Assembly: GCA_903928895.1 (NCBI GenBank)
Contig: CAIYSR010000162.1
Coordinates: 1 to 64,000 of the forward strand
From: an uncultured Rhodospirillales bacterium
GTDB lineage: Bacteria > Pseudomonadota > Alphaproteobacteria > Acetobacterales > Acetobacteraceae
Reading direction: 5' to 3'
DNA length: 64,000 nt
Below, one piece after another: positions 11,049 to 20,103 of this stretch. A program made the position numbers and the translations under genes. The notes beneath the pieces are model-generated. The model searched no databases. It saw only the letters and a list, made by a program, of their open reading frames with translations, and was not told where the DNA came from. Position 1 is the stretch's first letter; each line of letters starts with the position of its first letter.

Positions 11049-12209
11049 ATGATGTCAGCGCACCCGTTCCGCCTCTTCCTGAACCCCAATGCCGGGATGC
11101 CGGGCACCGTGGTTCTGCCGGATGGCGGCTATCGCCGGGCGCGGGCCGAGATCACATCATGGCCCGGCTATGCGCCGACGCCGCTGCGGGAATTCCCGGA
11201 CATTGCGGCCGCGGCCGGCATCGGCTGCCTGCGGATCAAGGACGAGGCCGGGCGCTTCGGGCTCGGCAGCTTCAAGGCGCTGGGCGGGGCCTATGCGGTC
11301 TACCAGGTGCTGGCGAGCGAACTGGCGCGGCGCGGGATTGCCGCCAATGCACGTTCGGCCGACCTGGCGAGCGGGGCATATGGCGCGGCCACGGCAGAGA
11401 TCACCGTGACCTGCGCGACCGACGGCAATCATGGCCGCTCCGTCGCCTGGGGCGCGCAGCGGTTCGGCGCGCGCTGCGTCATCTTCGTGCACGAGACGGT
11501 AAGCCAGGGACGGGTCGATGCCATCGCCCAGTACGGCGCCGAGGTGCGACGGGTACCGGGGAACTATGACGACGCCGTGCGGGCGGCGGCCGAGGTGGCG
11601 GCAGCGCGCGGATGGTTCGTGGTCTCCGATACCTCGTGGGAAGGCTATACCCAGGTTCCGGTCGACGTGATGCAGGGATATCGGCTGATGGCCGATGAGG
11701 CCATCGCGCAGTGGAGCGGCGCGGCGCCGAGCCATGTTTTCATTCAGGGTGGCGTCGGCGGGGTGGCGGCCGCAGTCTCGGTGCAGATGCGGGGGAGCTA
11801 TCGGCCGGCACCGTGTCTGGTCGTGGCCGAGCCGGACAAGGCGGCATGCCTGCTGGCAAGTGCCGAAAGTGGGGAGCCGGTGGCGATCCCGGGCGATCTC
11901 GATACGTTGATGGCGGGCCTCGCCTGCGGCGAACCGAGCCTGCTGGCGTGGCAAGAACTCGGGCGGGGGGCGGCAGCGTTCATGGCGGTGCCGGATGAAG
12001 CGGCGGTGGATGGCATGAAGCTACTACGGCGGCACGGCATGGTGGCCGGCGAATCCGGCGTGGCCGGGCTCGCCGCGCTGCGGCTGGCCGCCGCCGATCC
12101 GGCTGCCCGCCAGGCGCTTGGGCTCGACGCCCACAGCCGGGTGCTGCTGTTCAGCACCGAGGGGGCCACCGATCCCGCGCTCTATGCCGCGCTTGTCGGT
12201 GATGGCTGA
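11049..12209 (+). CDS. Diaminopropionate ammonia-lyase-like PLP enzyme
   Basis: This belongs to the tryptophan-synthase-beta fold (type II) PLP enzymes, closest by motif to diaminopropionate ammonia-lyase (YgeX/DpaL), which converts 2,3-diaminopropionate to pyruvate and ammonia. The ATG at 11049 gives about 386 residues (family about 400). The Schiff-base Lys is Lys76 in LGSFKALGGAYAV, as expected near position 77. The substrate loop CATDGNHGRSVAWGAQ, the segment SDTSWEGYTQVP and a C-terminal GESGVAGLAAL are present. Its stop overlaps the start of the exported amidase by 8 nt. Threonine dehydratase-type activity is a less likely alternative. Confidence 0.85.
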   Translation: MMSAHPFRLFLNPNAGMPGTVVLPDGGYRRARAEITSWPGYAPTPLREFPDIAAAAGIGCLRIKDEAGRFGLGSFKALGGAYAVYQVLASELARRGIAANARSADLASGAYGAATAEITVTCATDGNHGRSVAWGAQRFGARCVIFVHETVSQGRVDAIAQYGAEVRRVPGNYDDAVRAAAEVAAARGWFVVSDTSWEGYTQVPVDVMQGYRLMADEAIAQWSGAAPSHVFIQGGVGGVAAAVSVQMRGSYRPAPCLVVAEPDKAACLLASAESGEPVAIPGDLDTLMAGLACGEPSLLAWQELGRGAAAFMAVPDEAAVDGMKLLRRHGMVAGESGVAGLAALRLAAADPAARQALGLDAHSRVLLFSTEGATDPALYAALVGDG

Positions 12210-13998
12210 AGGAACCCGCCTCCGCCTGCTGCTGGTGGCCGTGCTGCTGTTGTCCGCCACCGCGGCCAGTGCGGCCCAGAAGCCGGTGCCGTTCAGACCC
12301 ACCCCGTTGCAGCGCTTTCGACTCCTGCCCCCGCCTCCCCCGCCACCGCCGGGCTCCCCACAGCCCTTCGCCCCCACGGAGCCCGCCATGACCGAAACCA
12401 AGCCTGCCGTCTGCGTCGAGAATGCCCCGTTCGCGGAGTTGCAGGACGCGCTCGCCGCCGGGCGGATCACGGCGGCGGATATGACGCGCGCCTATCTGGC
12501 GCGGATCGCGGCCTATGACCAGGGCGGGCCAAAGCTGAATTCCATCCGCGAGGTCAACCCGGATGCCGTCGGCATCGCCGAGGCGCTTGACGCGGCGGCA
12601 AAGAAGGGCAGCAAGCGCGGCGCGCTGCATGGCTTGCCGATCCTGCTGAAGGACAACATCGCGACCGCTGACCACCAGCACACGACGGCGGGGTCGCTGG
12701 CATTGGCCGACGCCTTCGCCCAGCGCGATGCGACCGTGACCGCGAAGCTGCGCCAGGCCGGGGCGGTGATCCTTGGCAAGGCGAACTTGACCGAGTTCGC
12801 CAATATTCTCGCCATCGGGATGCCGTCGGGCTACTCGTCGCTGGGCGGGCAGGTGCGCAATGCCTATGCGCCGGCGCTGGACGGCAAGGGCGTGCCGATC
12901 GTGCCCCCGGGAGGGTCGAGCGCGGGATCCGCGGTAGCAGTGGCGGCCGGGCTGGCGGCGGCGTCGATCGGCACGGAAACATCAGGCTCGCTGCTGTCCC
13001 CGGCCGGCCAGAACGGACTCGTGACGGTCAAGCCGACGGTCGGGCTGGTGAGCCGGGCGGGCATCATTCCCATCGCGGCAAGCCAGGACACGGCCGGACC
13101 AATGACCCGAACGGTGCGCGATGCGGCGCTTTTGCTGGGCGTTCTGGCGGGGCCTGACCCGCTCGACAAGGCAACCGCGGCGGCGCCGAAGGCCGTCGAC
13201 TATCTCGCCGGACTCGACCGGGACGGACTGCGTGGGGTGCGGATCGGCGTGCCGAGCAATCCAGCGGATCCGGCGAACGACGTCTACTGGCGCCCGCTTT
13301 CCGATCAGGCACGCGCGGTGATGGAGCGCACCATCGTGGCGCTGCAGGATGGCGGAGCGGTGATCGTGCGGGAGAACATACCGACCGAGGGCTGGATCGG
13401 TGGGCCGGGCACCGACATGGCGGTCCTCAACCGCAATCCCGAAAGTCCGGACCTGAACAGGATCGCGCGACTGCCGATCGTGTTCGTCTACGAACTCAAG
13501 CACGACATGAACCTCTATTTGCGGGACTGGGCAAAAGGCACCGCGATGCGGACCCTGGGCGATATCGTGGCCTTCAACGGCGCCCATGCCGAGCGCGCGC
13601 TGCGCTTCGGACAGGATATTTTCCTGGCTGCTGAGGGGACGAGCGGAACCCTGCAGGACATCGAATATCTGTCGGCACGGCAGAACGATCTGCGGGCGGC
13701 GAAGTCGCGCGGGCTCGATACCTACATGGACGAGAACCGGCTGGACGCGGTGCTGTTCCCGGGAACCGCCGGGGCCGCGATCACCGCGAAGGCGGGCTAT
13801 CCGAGCGTTCAGGTGCCAGCGGGGTTCATCTCCGGTGCCGGTGGCGCGGCGACGCCAGAGTATCCGCTGGGAGCCACGTTCTCGGGGCGGGCCTGGAGCG
13901 AGGCGACGCTGCTGCGGATCGCGTACGCCTTCGAACAGTCGACGCTGGCACGGCGCCCGCCGGACGGGCTTGCGGCATTGCAGGACGGGTGCCGCTAG
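12202..13998 (+). CDS. Exported amidase (amidase-signature family)
   Basis: The product is about 598 residues from the ATG at 12202, which overlaps the previous stop. Residues 1-25 form a signal peptide (LLLVAVLLLSATAASAA). A proline-rich linker with a run of eight prolines follows before the catalytic domain, so the enzyme should act in the periplasm. The Ser-cisSer-Lys triad is readable: Lys150 in LPILLKDNI, the serine pair 239-240 in GGSSAGS, and nucleophile Ser263 in GTETSGSLLSP. The family hydrolyses carboxamides and some peptide amides. Overlap with the lyase gene suggests that an amide is cleaved outside and its product degraded inside, which is inference. Confidence 0.92.
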   Translation: MAEGTRLRLLLVAVLLLSATAASAAQKPVPFRPTPLQRFRLLPPPPPPPPGSPQPFAPTEPAMTETKPAVCVENAPFAELQDALAAGRITAADMTRAYLARIAAYDQGGPKLNSIREVNPDAVGIAEALDAAAKKGSKRGALHGLPILLKDNIATADHQHTTAGSLALADAFAQRDATVTAKLRQAGAVILGKANLTEFANILAIGMPSGYSSLGGQVRNAYAPALDGKGVPIVPPGGSSAGSAVAVAAGLAAASIGTETSGSLLSPAGQNGLVTVKPTVGLVSRAGIIPIAASQDTAGPMTRTVRDAALLLGVLAGPDPLDKATAAAPKAVDYLAGLDRDGLRGVRIGVPSNPADPANDVYWRPLSDQARAVMERTIVALQDGGAVIVRENIPTEGWIGGPGTDMAVLNRNPESPDLNRIARLPIVFVYELKHDMNLYLRDWAKGTAMRTLGDIVAFNGAHAERALRFGQDIFLAAEGTSGTLQDIEYLSARQNDLRAAKSRGLDTYMDENRLDAVLFPGTAGAAITAKAGYPSVQVPAGFISGAGGAATPEYPLGATFSGRAWSEATLLRIAYAFEQSTLARRPPDGLAALQDGCR

Positions 13999-14030
13999 CA
14001 GCAGGACCGGTCCCCGCTGGACCGCACGCC

Positions 14031-15185
14031 TCAACCCGCCAGCAGGTCCGCCGTGATCTCGTCGATCGTGCGCACGCCGACATTTGCCATCGCGGTGGTG
14101 AGTTCGTGCCGCATCAGGTCCAGCACGCGGGTTACGCCAGCCTCGCCGCCGACGGAGGCGCCCCACAGGGTTGCGCGGCCGGTCTGCACCAGGTCGGCGC
14201 CGAGGGCGCGGGCCTTGATGATATCGAGGCCGCGGCGAATGCCGGAATCGACGATGATGGTGGTCTTGCCGCCGACCGCCGCCACCACGCCGGGCAGGGC
14301 GTCGAACGTGGCCATTGCGGCATCGAGGTTGCGGCCGCCGTGGTTGGAGACCACGAGCCCATCGGCCCCGAGTGCGACCATATCAAGCGCGTCCTGCGGA
14401 TGCATGATCCCCTTGACCAGCAACTTGCCCGGGAACAGGTCGCGCAGGCGCTGGATCTCCGCACGATCGACGGTGTCGCTGAGGCCGAGCCGGGGGGCGA
14501 TGGCGGGGCGGGTGCGGCGCCGGTTGTATTCGGGCGGGTGGTTGCGCATTTCCGGCAGACCGCCGGCCAGGACGTATTTCAGCAGCGTGCCGAGCAGCCA
14601 GCGCGGATGCAGCGTCATGTCGGTGAGGTTGGCCGCGGTGAGGCGGAGTGGGACGCCGAAGCCATTGCGGGCATTGTATTCGCGGTTGGGCGAGACCGGA
14701 GTGTCGACGGTGACGACGAGGGCCTCGGCCCCGGCCGCGGCGACGCGGCGGACCAGCTCGTAGGTGATCTCGCGCGCGGGCCAAACGTAGAGCTGGAACC
14801 ACAGGCGGCCGCCAACCTCCCTGGCCACGCGTTCAAACGGAACTTGCGAGCCGGTGGCCATGCAGTACGGAATGCCGGCGGCCTTGGCGGCGCGGGCGAG
14901 GCCGAGTTCGGCCTCGAACCACATCAGGCCGGCGCCGCCGGTCGGCGCGATGAGCATCGGCATGTCGATTGTCCGGCCGAACAACGAGGTGCCAAGGTCG
15001 CGGTTGGAGACGTCGAACGGGGCGCGGGGGAGGATGCGGATGCGCTCGATCGCGGCGCGGTTGTTGCGCACCGCGATTTCGTCCTCGGTCGCGCCGTCGA
15101 TGTACTCGAAGAGCCATTTCGGCAGGCGCCGCTTCGCGGCACGGCGGAATTCGGCGACGTTGTAGAGGCCGGCTAGATCGGTCAT
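14031..15185 (-). CDS. FMN-dependent alpha-hydroxy-acid oxidase/dehydrogenase
   Basis: This 384-residue protein is of the L-lactate dehydrogenase (LldD)/glycolate oxidase/mandelate dehydrogenase family, which oxidises L-2-hydroxy acids with FMN in a TIM barrel. I start it at the ATG at 15185 (MTDLAGLYNVAEFRRAAKRR), where family similarity begins, although the frame is open for 65 more codons upstream. Visible signatures are LIAPTGGAGLMW, PYCMATGS, LVVTVDTPV, the active-site His in VVSNHGGRNLDA, and the FMN phosphate loop VDSGIRRGLDIIKA. It is divergent from the enoyl-CoA hydratase gene with a 114-bp intergenic region. Exact substrate unknown. Confidence 0.92.
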   Translation of the reverse strand: MTDLAGLYNVAEFRRAAKRRLPKWLFEYIDGATEDEIAVRNNRAAIERIRILPRAPFDVSNRDLGTSLFGRTIDMPMLIAPTGGAGLMWFEAELGLARAAKAAGIPYCMATGSQVPFERVAREVGGRLWFQLYVWPAREITYELVRRVAAAGAEALVVTVDTPVSPNREYNARNGFGVPLRLTAANLTDMTLHPRWLLGTLLKYVLAGGLPEMRNHPPEYNRRRTRPAIAPRLGLSDTVDRAEIQRLRDLFPGKLLVKGIMHPQDALDMVALGADGLVVSNHGGRNLDAAMATFDALPGVVAAVGGKTTIIVDSGIRRGLDIIKARALGADLVQTGRATLWGASVGGEAGVTRVLDLMRHELTTAMANVGVRTIDEITADLLAG

Positions 15186-15299
15186 GTCCGGCGTTCCCGT
15201 CCCGAGGCTGTTTGAAGCGGGAGCCTGCACCCGGGGGGCGGGTGGATCAAGGCGGGTGGGATCGGGTAGGGTCCCGGCCGACCAAAGAGGGACGCCACC

Positions 15300-16067
15300 A
15301 TGAGCGATACGACCGGCCTGCCGACGCTGACCGTCGAGGGCCATTGCGCCACCATCCGGCTGAACCGGCCGGAAGTCCACAACCGGATTGAACCGCAGGA
15401 CATCGTCGAGATGATGCGACTGCTCGATGGGGTGGACGCCGATTTGAACGTGCGCGTGCTGATTCTCACGGCCAGCGGGAAATCCTTCAGTTCGGGCTTC
15501 TTCATCCAGGAGATCGGGACGCGGGCCGAATCGACCACCGCCGGGTTCGACGCCATGACAGACCGGATGGAGCGCGTGCGGATGCCCACGATCGCCGCGC
15601 TAAACGGCGGCGTCTATGGCGGGTCGACCGATCTGGCGTTGTCCTGTGATTTCCGCATCGGCGTCACCGGCATGAGCATGTTCATGCCGGCGGCGAAGCT
15701 GGGGCTGCACTATTATCCCGGCGGGATGCAGCGCTATGTCAGCCGCCTCGGCGTCGATACGGCAAAACGGCTGTTCCTCACCGGCGAGCGGCTGGGGGCG
15801 GAGGAACTGCTGCGGATCGGCTTCCTTACGGAACTGGTGGCGCCGGAGGGACTGGCCGCGGCGGTAGCGGCACTGGCCGCGCCGCTCCAGACCAACGCGC
15901 CGCTGGCGGTGCAGGGGATGAAGACCGCGCTCAACGATATCGCACGCGGCGATGCCGATCTCGCCGCCATCGCCGCGCGGGCCGCAGCGGTGGCGAAGTC
16001 GGCCGATTTGCAGGAAGGGCGCGCGGCGTTCGTCGAGAAGCGGGCGCCGGTGTTCAAAGGCGTCTGA
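15300..16067 (+). CDS. Enoyl-CoA hydratase/isomerase-family protein
   Basis: The product has 255 residues, normal for the crotonase fold, with CoA-ester chemistry in the cytoplasm. The oxyanion-hole regions appear as KSFSSGFFIQEIG (about residues 60-72) and LNGGVYGGSTDLALSCDFRI. The segment where hydratases carry a catalytic Glu instead reads AAKLGLHYYPGGMQRYVSR, without an obvious Glu, so it may be an isomerase or another crotonase activity. The next gene, a hydroxyisobutyrate dehydrogenase homologue, begins 22 nt downstream. The pair suggests branched-chain or hydroxy-acyl acid breakdown. Confidence 0.88.
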   Translation: MSDTTGLPTLTVEGHCATIRLNRPEVHNRIEPQDIVEMMRLLDGVDADLNVRVLILTASGKSFSSGFFIQEIGTRAESTTAGFDAMTDRMERVRMPTIAALNGGVYGGSTDLALSCDFRIGVTGMSMFMPAAKLGLHYYPGGMQRYVSRLGVDTAKRLFLTGERLGAEELLRIGFLTELVAPEGLAAAVAALAAPLQTNAPLAVQGMKTALNDIARGDADLAAIAARAAAVAKSADLQEGRAAFVEKRAPVFKGV

Positions 16068-16089
16068 AGCAAAGGGCAGGGCAACGGAC

Positions 16090-16977
16090 ATGAAGATCGG
16101 CTTCATCGGCGTCGGCAACATGGGCGGCCCGATGTGCCGCAACATCATCCGCAACACGAACCACGAGGTCGTCGTGTTCGATTTGAATCCCGCGGCGATG
16201 GCGGCCTGTACGGGGGCCATCGCCGGCGCGTCGGCGGCGGCGGTTGCCGCCGCGTGCGACGTGGTGTTGATCTCGCTGCCGCTCCCCGCGGTGGTGGAGG
16301 CGGCGGTGCTCGGGGCGGACGGGGTGGCGGCCCATATGCGGCCGGGCACGGTCCTCATCGACCTGTCGACCAACGCGCCCTCGACGGCCCAGCGGTTGCA
16401 CGCGGCGCTGGCAACCCGGGGGGTGGCGATGCTGGAAGCGCCGGTTTCGGGTGGCGTGGCCCGGGCGGTCGATGGATCGATCACCATCATGGTCGGCGGC
16501 GAGGCGGACGTGTTCGCGGCGCAGCGTCCGGTGCTGGCGTCGTTCAGCGGCGCGGTGATCCATGTCGGCGCGGTCGGCATGGGTTCAACCGCCAAGCTGA
16601 TCAACAACATGCTGGCGTTCGCGAACATGGCGACCGCGGCGGAGGGGCTGATGATGGGAGTCGCGGCGGGGATCGATCTCGGCAAGCTGGCCGAAGTGGT
16701 GATGGGCAGTTCGGGAGCGAGCGCCTCGTTCAGGTCGATGACCACGCGGGCGCTGAGCGGAGATTTCAAGGCGTCGTTCGCGCTCGACCTGGCGCACAAG
16801 GACCTTCGCCTGGCGCAGCAGCTCGCCGATGAGACCGGAGTGCCGAGCCCGATGGGGGCGGCGGCGCTGAACCTGCTGCGGATGGCGCGCGGGCATGGGC
16901 TCGGGGCCGCGGATGTGACCGCGATGATCGCGGTCTATGAGAAGGCGCTTGGCCTGGAGGCGCGGCTCAAGTCCTGA
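16090..16977 (+). CDS. 3-hydroxyisobutyrate dehydrogenase-like beta-hydroxyacid dehydrogenase
   Basis: This 295-residue NAD(P)-dependent oxidoreductase starts at the ATG at 16090, giving MKIGFIGVGNMGGPM with a Rossmann GxGxMGxxM loop. The substrate-binding motif APVSGGVARAVDGS and the catalytic Lys in GSTAKLINNML are intact. The family oxidises 3-hydroxyisobutyrate, tartronate semialdehyde and related beta-hydroxy acids. Position directly behind an enoyl-CoA hydratase homologue fits valine-type catabolism, but no other valine gene is present, so the substrate is open. The PrpD gene starts 72 nt further on. Confidence 0.9.
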   Translation: MKIGFIGVGNMGGPMCRNIIRNTNHEVVVFDLNPAAMAACTGAIAGASAAAVAAACDVVLISLPLPAVVEAAVLGADGVAAHMRPGTVLIDLSTNAPSTAQRLHAALATRGVAMLEAPVSGGVARAVDGSITIMVGGEADVFAAQRPVLASFSGAVIHVGAVGMGSTAKLINNMLAFANMATAAEGLMMGVAAGIDLGKLAEVVMGSSGASASFRSMTTRALSGDFKASFALDLAHKDLRLAQQLADETGVPSPMGAAALNLLRMARGHGLGAADVTAMIAVYEKALGLEARLKS

Positions 16978-17049
16978 ACCGGTCGGCGGTGCGCGTTGGC
17001 AGGGCGGGCAGTTTACGGCATGGTGGGGCCAACATTCGAGGGTGCCCCC

Positions 17050-18447
17050 ATGTCCGTCACCAAGACCTTGGCCGACTTCAGCGCCGCGATCCGGCTCGAC
17101 GCGCTGCCCGCCGATGTGGTGGGGCGGGCGCGTTTCCTGGTGCTCGATCTGGTCGGCAATATCGTGCGGGCGCGGCATGACGCCGAGAGCACCCCTGCCT
17201 TGCTGGCGGCCACCCGGGCTCTTGGCTTCGCCGGGGGCAATTCCGGCGTCTTCGGTGACGAGGCCCGCTACACCCCGGCCGGGGCCGCCTTCATCAACGG
17301 CACGCTGGCCCATTCGCTCGACTTTGACGACACCCATGCCGCCGGCTCCCTTCACCCCGGCGCCCCCGTCATCCCGGCCGCGCTGGCCGCCGGTGAAATG
17401 GCGGGCGCCTCGGGCGCCGATGTGTTGGCGGCGATTATCGCCGGCTACGAGGTGACCTGCCGCGTCGCGCTCGCGCTGCCCGCGGGCGAGCACTACAACC
17501 GCGGCTTCCATCCCACCGCGACCTGCGGAGCTTTCGGTGCCGCCGCCGCCGCCGGCCGTGTCTTCGGCCTCTCCGGCGACCAGATCGCCTCGGCACTCGG
17601 CATCGCGCTGTCGCAAAGCGCAGGCTCGCTGCAATTCCTCGCCAATGGCGCCTGGACCAAGCGGTTCCAGGTTGGCTGGGCCGCCATGGCCGGCCTCACC
17701 GCCGCCACCTTCGCCCGCGAGGGGTTCAAGGGGGCGGCCGAGGCGCTGGAGGGCAAGCATGGCTTCATGCGCGCCTATGCGCCGAACCCGACGCCGGAGC
17801 GCGCGCTGCAGGATCTTGGCACGGTCTTCGAGCTCATGCTGACCGCGGTGAAGCCCTACCCATCCTGCCGCTATGGCCATGCCGGAATCGATGCGGCGCT
17901 GATGCTGCGCCAGGAACTCGGCCTCAAGCCCGAGGAGGTCGAAAGCGTCACCTACGGCCTCTCCCATGCCGGCATGCTGCTCGTCGGCCTGCCGCCGGAA
18001 AAGAAGGTCGACCCCCGTAATGTGGTCGACGGCCAGTTCTCCGGCCCCTTCGTGCTGTCCTCGGCCTTGGCGACCGGCGCGATGGGCTGGGACAGCTACA
18101 AACTGCTGAACGACAACACCATCCGCGCCCTGCTGCCCAAGGTCGCCTGCGCGCACGACGAGGAGATCGAGGCGGAATTTCCCCGCAACATGTCGGGCAA
18201 GATCACCCTGGTCGCTCGCGGCCAGACCCATGTGCGCAAGGTGGTGGTGCCCAAGGGCGAGCCCTCGAACTTCCTCAGCGAGGACGAACTGCGGGCCAAG
18301 TTCGCGGGGTTGACCGATGCGGTGCTCGGCGCCGAGCGGGCCGCTCGACTGGCCGATGCGGTGCTCGCGATCGACGCGACGCAGGATGTCGCGTCCCTTG
18401 TGCGGCTGGCTGCGCCGCTCATGCCGACGCGGATGGCCGGCGAGTAG
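17050..18447 (+). CDS. MmgE/PrpD-family protein
   Basis: The product has 465 residues from the ATG at 17050. The family includes 2-methylcitrate dehydratase and cis-aconitate decarboxylase. Recognisable family segments are GTLAHSLDFDDTHAAGSLHP, the ALAAGEMAG and AIIAGYEV segment, the GFHPTATCGAFGAAAAAG block and KPYPSCRYGHAGID. It is not beside prpB or prpC, so methylcitrate-cycle function is not supported; a general dehydratase or isomerase role on a dicarboxylate is as far as I would go. Its last 29 nt overlap the 3' end of the convergent MFS gene. Confidence 0.9.
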   Translation: MSVTKTLADFSAAIRLDALPADVVGRARFLVLDLVGNIVRARHDAESTPALLAATRALGFAGGNSGVFGDEARYTPAGAAFINGTLAHSLDFDDTHAAGSLHPGAPVIPAALAAGEMAGASGADVLAAIIAGYEVTCRVALALPAGEHYNRGFHPTATCGAFGAAAAAGRVFGLSGDQIASALGIALSQSAGSLQFLANGAWTKRFQVGWAAMAGLTAATFAREGFKGAAEALEGKHGFMRAYAPNPTPERALQDLGTVFELMLTAVKPYPSCRYGHAGIDAALMLRQELGLKPEEVESVTYGLSHAGMLLVGLPPEKKVDPRNVVDGQFSGPFVLSSALATGAMGWDSYKLLNDNTIRALLPKVACAHDEEIEAEFPRNMSGKITLVARGQTHVRKVVVPKGEPSNFLSEDELRAKFAGLTDAVLGAERAARLADAVLAIDATQDVASLVRLAAPLMPTRMAGE

Positions 18448-19618
18448 ACGAGGGCGCCGCGAAGCGGTCAGCCTTCCCGCCCATCGGCCAGACGTCGAGC
18501 AGGCACGCCAGGATCAACGCCGCACTGCCGGCGGTGAACAGCGTGGCGTAGGCGCCGTCGCTCCGGGCAAACATGAAGGCCATGCGATAGGCGGCGATCG
18601 CCTGGAAGGCACCGAAGGACGCGGTGGCAGCGCCCCAGATGGCACGGTGGCGCAGCGGGTCGCCGCCGGCGATCTCCTGGGCGCGGCCCATCACCACCGA
18701 GACGATCCCCGGGGTGAAGGCCCCGACGATGAAGCTCGACAGCGCGAGCACGGCACCGTGCGTGCTCAGCAGCGGCAAGGCCACCGCGATCGCTTGCACC
18801 GGCAGCGCCCAGTGCAAGGCCCGGCGGAAGCCGATCCGGTCGGAGACGAAGCCGGCCGCGAGCGGTCCGACCAGTGCACCCGCGCCATAGACCAGGAAGA
18901 AGACCGCGCCGAGATCGACACCACGACCGAGGCCGCGCGCCACGAAATCGACCAGGAAGACCATATGCGGCACCAGCCCGACCGAGCACAGCCCGTACTG
19001 GAGGATCAACGCCCAGGCGCCGCCGCTCGGCCGCGCCGTCGGCGTGTCAAGCGAAAGCGGCGCCGCCGGCCAGCCGTTCCAGGACGAGGCCGCAAGCGCA
19101 AGCGTGACCATGCCGAGGGCGATCCAGGCGGCTTCCACCCGCGCGCGGATGAGCAGGGGCAGCAGCGTGCCCGCCACCACCACACCGATGCCGACGCCGC
19201 TGAACATGATGCCGCCGATCCGGCCGCGCAGGGGGCCGGGCGTGATCGCCATCACCGTGGGCGCCGCGAGCGCCATCAGGGTGCCGCCGGCCAGGCCGGC
19301 GGCGAAGCGCCAGGCAAAAAACCAGGCAAACGGCAGTCGGATCGCGCAGGCCAGGAAGGCGATGCCGACCAGCACCATCATGAACCGCAGCACCCGCGCC
19401 GCCGGAACCCGTCGCGCGATGGGCGCGGCGAGCAGGGCGCCGACGAGATAGCCGGCCAGGTTGGCGGCGCCGAGATAGGCCGCTTCCCCGGGCGCGAACC
19501 AGCCGGCCCCGATCAGCACCGGGATCAGCGGCGTATAGGCGAAGCGCGCGAGGCCGATACCGATCAGGCAGGCGCACAGCCCGGCCCAGGCGCCGCGGGC
19601 GACGCCGGGGGCAAGCAT
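18419..19618 (-). CDS. YbfB/YjiJ-family MFS transporter
   Basis: A 399-residue integral membrane protein with about 12 helices. The N-terminus LIGIGLARFAYTPLIPVLI is typical of the YbfB/YjiJ MFS subgroup, and GAANLAGYLVGALLAAPIAR corresponds to helix 2 and the following loop. It is the last gene of a tight minus-strand set: its ATG (19616-19618) is 1 nt past the RidA-like stop. The 3' end overlaps the convergent PrpD gene by 29 nt. The substrate is unknown; with a RidA and a dehydrogenase in the operon, a small metabolite exporter or importer is plausible. Confidence 0.88.
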   Translation of the reverse strand: MLAPGVARGAWAGLCACLIGIGLARFAYTPLIPVLIGAGWFAPGEAAYLGAANLAGYLVGALLAAPIARRVPAARVLRFMMVLVGIAFLACAIRLPFAWFFAWRFAAGLAGGTLMALAAPTVMAITPGPLRGRIGGIMFSGVGIGVVVAGTLLPLLIRARVEAAWIALGMVTLALAASSWNGWPAAPLSLDTPTARPSGGAWALILQYGLCSVGLVPHMVFLVDFVARGLGRGVDLGAVFFLVYGAGALVGPLAAGFVSDRIGFRRALHWALPVQAIAVALPLLSTHGAVLALSSFIVGAFTPGIVSVVMGRAQEIAGGDPLRHRAIWGAATASFGAFQAIAAYRMAFMFARSDGAYATLFTAGSAALILACLLDVWPMGGKADRFAAPSSTRRPSASA

Positions 19619-19619
19619 A

Positions 19620-20081
19620 TCAGGCCTTGATCAGGACGATCGCCTCGACCTCGGTTGAGATATTGCCGGGAAGGCTACCCATCCCCACCGCCGAACGGGC
19701 CGGGCGTCCGCTCTCGCCGAAGACCTCGACAAACAGATCGGTGCATCCGTTGATCACCTTGGGATGGTCCTGGAACTCGGGGATGGCGTTCACCATGCCG
19801 AGCACCTTCAGGATGCTGTCGACCCGATCGAGCGAACCCAGGGCGGCACGCATGTTGGCGAGCAGGTTGAGGCCGCACTGGCGGGCGGTGACATAGGCTT
19901 CGGCGACGGAGACGACCGAACCGACTTTGCCGGTCATGCTGGACCCGTCGGCCAGGCGCGGGCCGACGCCGGAGAGGAACAGCAGCCCAGCGCCGATCCG
20001 CCATGGCACGTAGTTGCCCCCCGGCGAGGGCGGCGGCGGCAGGACCAGGCCAAGCTCGATGATGCGTTGTTCGGCGCTCAT
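19620..20081 (-). CDS. RidA/YjgF-family protein
   Basis: This 153-residue protein starts at the ATG at 20081 (MSAEQRIIELGL). RidA-type proteins hydrolyse reactive enamine/imine intermediates from PLP enzymes, or are relatives with other deaminase roles. Family features are LFLSGVGPRLADGS in the first third, the middle helix with ARQCGLNLLANMRAALGS, and the terminal EVEAIV. The usual terminal catalytic Arg block (normally R-V-E-I-E) reads ISTEVEAIV, with no clear Arg beside it, so deaminase activity is uncertain and it may belong to a divergent subgroup. The MFS gene follows after 1 nt. Confidence 0.87.
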   Translation of the reverse strand: MSAEQRIIELGLVLPPPPSPGGNYVPWRIGAGLLFLSGVGPRLADGSSMTGKVGSVVSVAEAYVTARQCGLNLLANMRAALGSLDRVDSILKVLGMVNAIPEFQDHPKVINGCTDLFVEVFGESGRPARSAVGMGSLPGNISTEVEAIVLIKA

Positions 20082-20103
20082 GGCGATTCTCCGGATCGAG
20101 GGC

